Positions 6,644 through 8,596 of a DNA stretch of 8,596 bases are shown here, piece by piece. The DNA comes from Acidobacteriaceae bacterium (GTDB taxonomy: Bacteria > Acidobacteriota > Terriglobia > Terriglobales > Acidobacteriaceae): assembly GCA_003156495.1 (NCBI GenBank), contig PMHC01000251.1, positions 933 through 9,528 of the forward strand. The letters run 5' to 3'. Positions within the stretch are counted from its first letter, which is position 1; each line of letters starts with the position of its first letter. The notes under the pieces were generated by a model. It was given only the letters and a program-made list of their open reading frames with translations. It had not been told where the DNA came from and searched no databases. The position numbers were made by a program, and so were the translations under genes.

Positions 6644-6985
6644 TCACCGACGCCCTCGCCCGCGGCACGCTTGCTTCAAAATCGGCAGCCGCAGCCGCTC
6701 GCAGAGATACAGCGCATAAGAACTCTCTGCACGAAAGCGCGCTCCCCGTTGCGCCAGCCAGCCCAGCGATTCTTCCCCAGACCGATCCGCGTAGATCACC
6801 TCAGTGATCTCCACCGCCTGCTCCGCCGGAAGCCGGTGCGAAGTCACAAACGACTCCACCTCCTCGCGGCAGCCATCCGTCAATCGCCCCGAGAGCCGCA
6901 GAACCTTCGTTTCCAAAAGATCAATTCGCAGCATCGCTTGCTTTGGCGGTTCTCGCCACTCTATACCTTGCACGCGGAGCGCCAT
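6644..6985 (-). CDS. Small STAS-like domain protein
   Basis: This protein of 113 residues has no signal peptide or membrane segment. From about residue 18 it reads like a compact STAS fold: a strand pair (MLRIDLLETKVLRLSGRL, 18-35), a helix (about 39-50), then AVEITEVIYADRSGEESLGWL (57-77) followed by RGARFRAES (80-88) and a final helix. The DRSG at 67-70 aligns with the DSSG of SpoIIAA-type anti-anti-sigma factors, placing Ser69 at the phosphorylation position. The family is known for partner-switch regulation or ligand binding. No kinase or phosphatase partner is encoded nearby. ATG 6985 has GGTGG upstream; ATG 6934 (residue 18) starts exactly at the domain and may be the true start. The tail CRGRGRR is strongly basic. 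It is transcribed divergently from the sigma-54 activator. Assignment is from pattern alone. Confidence 0.6.
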   Translation of the reverse strand: MALRVQGIEWREPPKQAMLRIDLLETKVLRLSGRLTDGCREEVESFVTSHRLPAEQAVEITEVIYADRSGEESLGWLAQRGARFRAESSYALYLCERLRLPILKQACRGRGRR

Positions 6986-7031
6986 TCCCCTGCCACCATA
7001 TAAAATGCTGATATTGGATGACTAAGGCTGA

Positions 7032-7057
7032 TCGCCCCTCTCAAAAGCCTCGCCCCT
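7032..7057. repeat. Direct repeat TCGCCCCT in divergent promoter region
   Basis: TCGCCCCT occurs at 7032-7039 and 7050-7057, 18 bases apart, between the divergent STAS-like and activator genes. It sits next to the GGCCA array. It may be part of a regulator binding site, or simply C-rich sequence. Confidence 0.3.
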
Positions 7058-7060
7058 TTT

Positions 7061-7094
7061 GGCCAATTGCGGCCATCGAGGCCAAATACGGCCA
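7061..7094. promoter_or_regulatory. Four helically phased GGCCA repeats
   Basis: GGCCA occurs at 7061-7065, 7071-7075, 7080-7084 and 7090-7094, with spacings of 10, 9 and 10 bases, so all four units face the same side of the helix. The array lies 40-73 bases before the activator start codon and about 76-109 bases before that of the divergent gene. Phasing of this kind is typical of cooperative protein binding, and the position suits control of one or both genes. It does not match the sigma-54 -24/-12 element: the GG to GC distance is wrong. The regulator is unknown; the activator itself is a candidate. Confidence 0.4.
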
Positions 7095-7133
7095 CCAGAT
7101 GCGCGCTCGACCACCATCCATATTGGGGTGCCG

Positions 7134-8596
7134 ATGCCTGATCCGCTCCTGCCCGAATCCCGTAACGACGAGCCGCCCAGCCGCTTCCGTACGCTGATCG
7201 AGCTCTCGTCGGCCATCGCCGCGCACCCCAATCTCAGCGAGGTGCTGCCCAATCTGCGCCGCCTCCTCTCCAACCTTTTGGCGCTCGACGGCGTCGTGCT
7301 GGTGCGCCTCGACCGTGACGGAAAAACCGCGCGCCTGCTGGCCTTCGATCAAATTCCCACCGTGCCCCAGGTTGAAATCGGCGCGCAATTCCAACTCGCC
7401 GGCAGCGCCGTTGACCGCGCGCTCAACCGCATGGAGCCGGTCTTCATTGCCGATCTTCATGCCGCCATGCTCTCGATCCCGCAACTGGCGCCCCAGGCCG
7501 AAATCGCCCGGCGCCGCTGCGCTTATGTCTTCCCTATCGCCACGCCCCGCGCGCGGTTGGGCGCGCTGGTTTTCGCCAGCGCCCAAAACGCCGCCTTTAG
7601 CGCCGAAGATGTTGAGCTGATGGCCTCGGCCTCCTCGCAAGCCGCCGTCGCGCTCGACCGCGAAGTAGCCGCCGGCGAGGCCGAGCGCTACCGCATCCAG
7701 CTTGAAGAAGAGCGCGACCGCCTTGGCCTGCTGCTCGACATCAACAACCAGATCATTGCCAAAACCGATCCCCAGGAACTCTTCCGCTCCGCCTCGGCCA
7801 CCATTCGAAAATACTTCCGCAACGATTGCGCCGGCTTCTGGCTGCGCGACGGCGAATCCCGCCAATTCGAATGCACCGTGCTCGACTTCCCTGCCCGCAA
7901 AAGCCGCAACGATCAAAACCCGCCCTTCCAACTCGCCACCTCCGACCTCGATCGCATGAGCGACCGGCTCCCGCGCATCCTCGATGAAGAGGCCATCGCC
8001 AGCCTTTCGGGCACCGCTTCCCAGGCGCTCAAATACGAGTCCATCCGCTCTTTGATCACCACCCCACTGGTCGCCACCCAGGGCGTCGTCGGCGTCATGA
8101 TGCTCGGCAGCCGCTGCCCAAGCCGCTTTCGCCAGCCCGACAGCAATCTCCTTCTCCAAGTTGGCAATCAGATCGCCCTGGCTCTCGACAGTGCCATCGC
8201 CTATGGCCGGCTCGACGCCTCAAAAAAACGCCTGCAGCAGGAAAAGCTCTATCTCGAATCCGAAATCCGCTCCGAGCGCGCCTTCGAGGACATCGTCGGC
8301 GAAAGCCCGGCGCTGCGCAAAGTCCTCGATCAGGTCTCGATCGTCGCTCCCACCCGCTCCACCGTCCTGCTGCACGGCGAAACCGGCACCGGCAAGGAGC
8401 TGATCGCCCGCGCCATTCATCAATCCAGTCCCCGCCTGGAGCGCACCTTCGTCAAACTCAACTGCGCCGCCATCCCCGCCGCGCTCGTCGAAAGCGAGCT
8501 CTTCGGACATGAAAAAGGCGCCTTCACCGGCGCCATTGCCCAAAAACGCGGACGCTTCGAGGTCGCCGACCGCGGCACGCTCTTCCTCGACGAAGT
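7134..8596 (+). CDS. Sigma-54-dependent activator, GAF-GAF-AAA+ (FhlA-like), cut by window edge
   Basis: This is a transcription activator that uses ATP to open sigma-54 promoters in response to a signal sensed by its N-terminal domains. The first 487 codons are visible. A GAF domain spans about 30-176, a helical linker about 180-200, a second GAF domain about 205-353, and a coiled linker about 358-384. The AAA+ domain starts at about 386 (DIVGESPALRKVLDQV). It shows Walker A GETGTGKE (415-422), the sigma-54-contacting GAFTGA loop (462-467), and the beginning of Walker B, GTLFLDE (481-487), where the window ends. No receiver domain is present, so it is not a response regulator; the architecture matches FhlA/NorR-type ligand sensors. 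The C-terminal helix-turn-helix lies outside. ATG 7134 is chosen because GGGG lies shortly upstream (7125-7128). Effector and target genes are unknown. Confidence 0.95.
   Translation, partial: MPDPLLPESRNDEPPSRFRTLIELSSAIAAHPNLSEVLPNLRRLLSNLLALDGVVLVRLDRDGKTARLLAFDQIPTVPQVEIGAQFQLAGSAVDRALNRMEPVFIADLHAAMLSIPQLAPQAEIARRRCAYVFPIATPRARLGALVFASAQNAAFSAEDVELMASASSQAAVALDREVAAGEAERYRIQLEEERDRLGLLLDINNQIIAKTDPQELFRSASATIRKYFRNDCAGFWLRDGESRQFECTVLDFPARKSRNDQNPPFQLATSDLDRMSDRLPRILDEEAIASLSGTASQALKYESIRSLITTPLVATQGVVGVMMLGSRCPSRFRQPDSNLLLQVGNQIALALDSAIAYGRLDASKKRLQQEKLYLESEIRSERAFEDIVGESPALRKVLDQVSIVAPTRSTVLLHGETGTGKELIARAIHQSSPRLERTFVKLNCAAIPAALVESELFGHEKGAFTGAIAQKRGRFEVADRGTLFLDE

Noticed and set aside
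6999..7006. TATAAAAT as -10 box of a plus-strand promoter for the activator
   Set aside because: It resembles a -10 element, but no -35 hexamer lies at 16-18 bases and the AT-rich patch could equally serve the minus-strand gene. Not strong enough to list.
7058..7075. Sigma-54 promoter (TGGCC...TTGC) before the activator
   Set aside because: The GG and GC dinucleotides are only eight bases apart start to start, too close for a -24/-12 promoter, and the match follows from the GGCCA array.
7041..8159. Long open frame (372 codons) on the minus strand opposite the sigma-54 activator
   Set aside because: Its product is a Gly/Ala/Glu/Arg-rich sequence with no recognisable domain, and it lies wholly antisense to a gene with intact GAF and AAA+ motifs. 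High GC and codon bias in the real gene remove antisense stops.

Overview
The window is GC-rich, densely coded bacterial DNA. GTG and TTG starts are used beside ATG, and genes overlap by a few bases. A sigma-54 activator, a methyl-accepting chemotaxis protein and a TolC-dependent exporter point to a motile or sensory Gram-negative bacterium. The overall flavour (STAS-like small protein, FhlA-type GAF/AAA+ regulator, TolC-HlyD-ABC-2 operon) would fit Acidobacteriota or a deltaproteobacterial-type genome, but this assignment is a low-confidence inference from style, not from a marker gene.

Layout from left to right. (1) 1-1151, minus: a methyl-accepting chemotaxis protein whose C-terminal end runs off the left edge. 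(2) 1152-1565: a 414-base non-coding stretch that holds the MCP leader, several inverted repeats, a 64-base imperfect hairpin, and a good intrinsic terminator pointing rightwards that no visible gene explains. (3) 1566-6385, minus: a tight four-gene export operon in transcription order TolC-type outer membrane channel, HlyD-type periplasmic adaptor, ABC-2 permease 1, ABC-2 permease 2. All three junctions overlap (4, 4 and 8 bases). (4) 6386-6643: a 258-base gap upstream of the operon. (5) 6644-6985, minus: a small STAS-like protein. (6) 6986-7133: a divergent intergenic region with four helically phased GGCCA repeats and a direct repeat TCGCCCCT. (7) 7134-8596, plus: a GAF-GAF-AAA+ sigma-54-dependent activator of the FhlA type, cut by the right edge inside Walker B.

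How they work together. The four exporter genes can build a complete trans-envelope conduit: two inner-membrane ABC-2 subunits, an adaptor and an outer-membrane channel. No gene for a nucleotide-binding ABC ATPase is present in the operon or elsewhere in the window, which is the most unusual feature here. The STAS-like gene and the sigma-54 activator share a divergent control region and may form a regulatory pair. Whether either controls the exporter cannot be told from this sequence.

No tRNA, rRNA, CRISPR array, insertion sequence or integrase was seen. No wholly novel system is evident. The best leads are the ATPase-less exporter, the orphan rightward terminator with structured sequence before it, and the phased GGCCA array.
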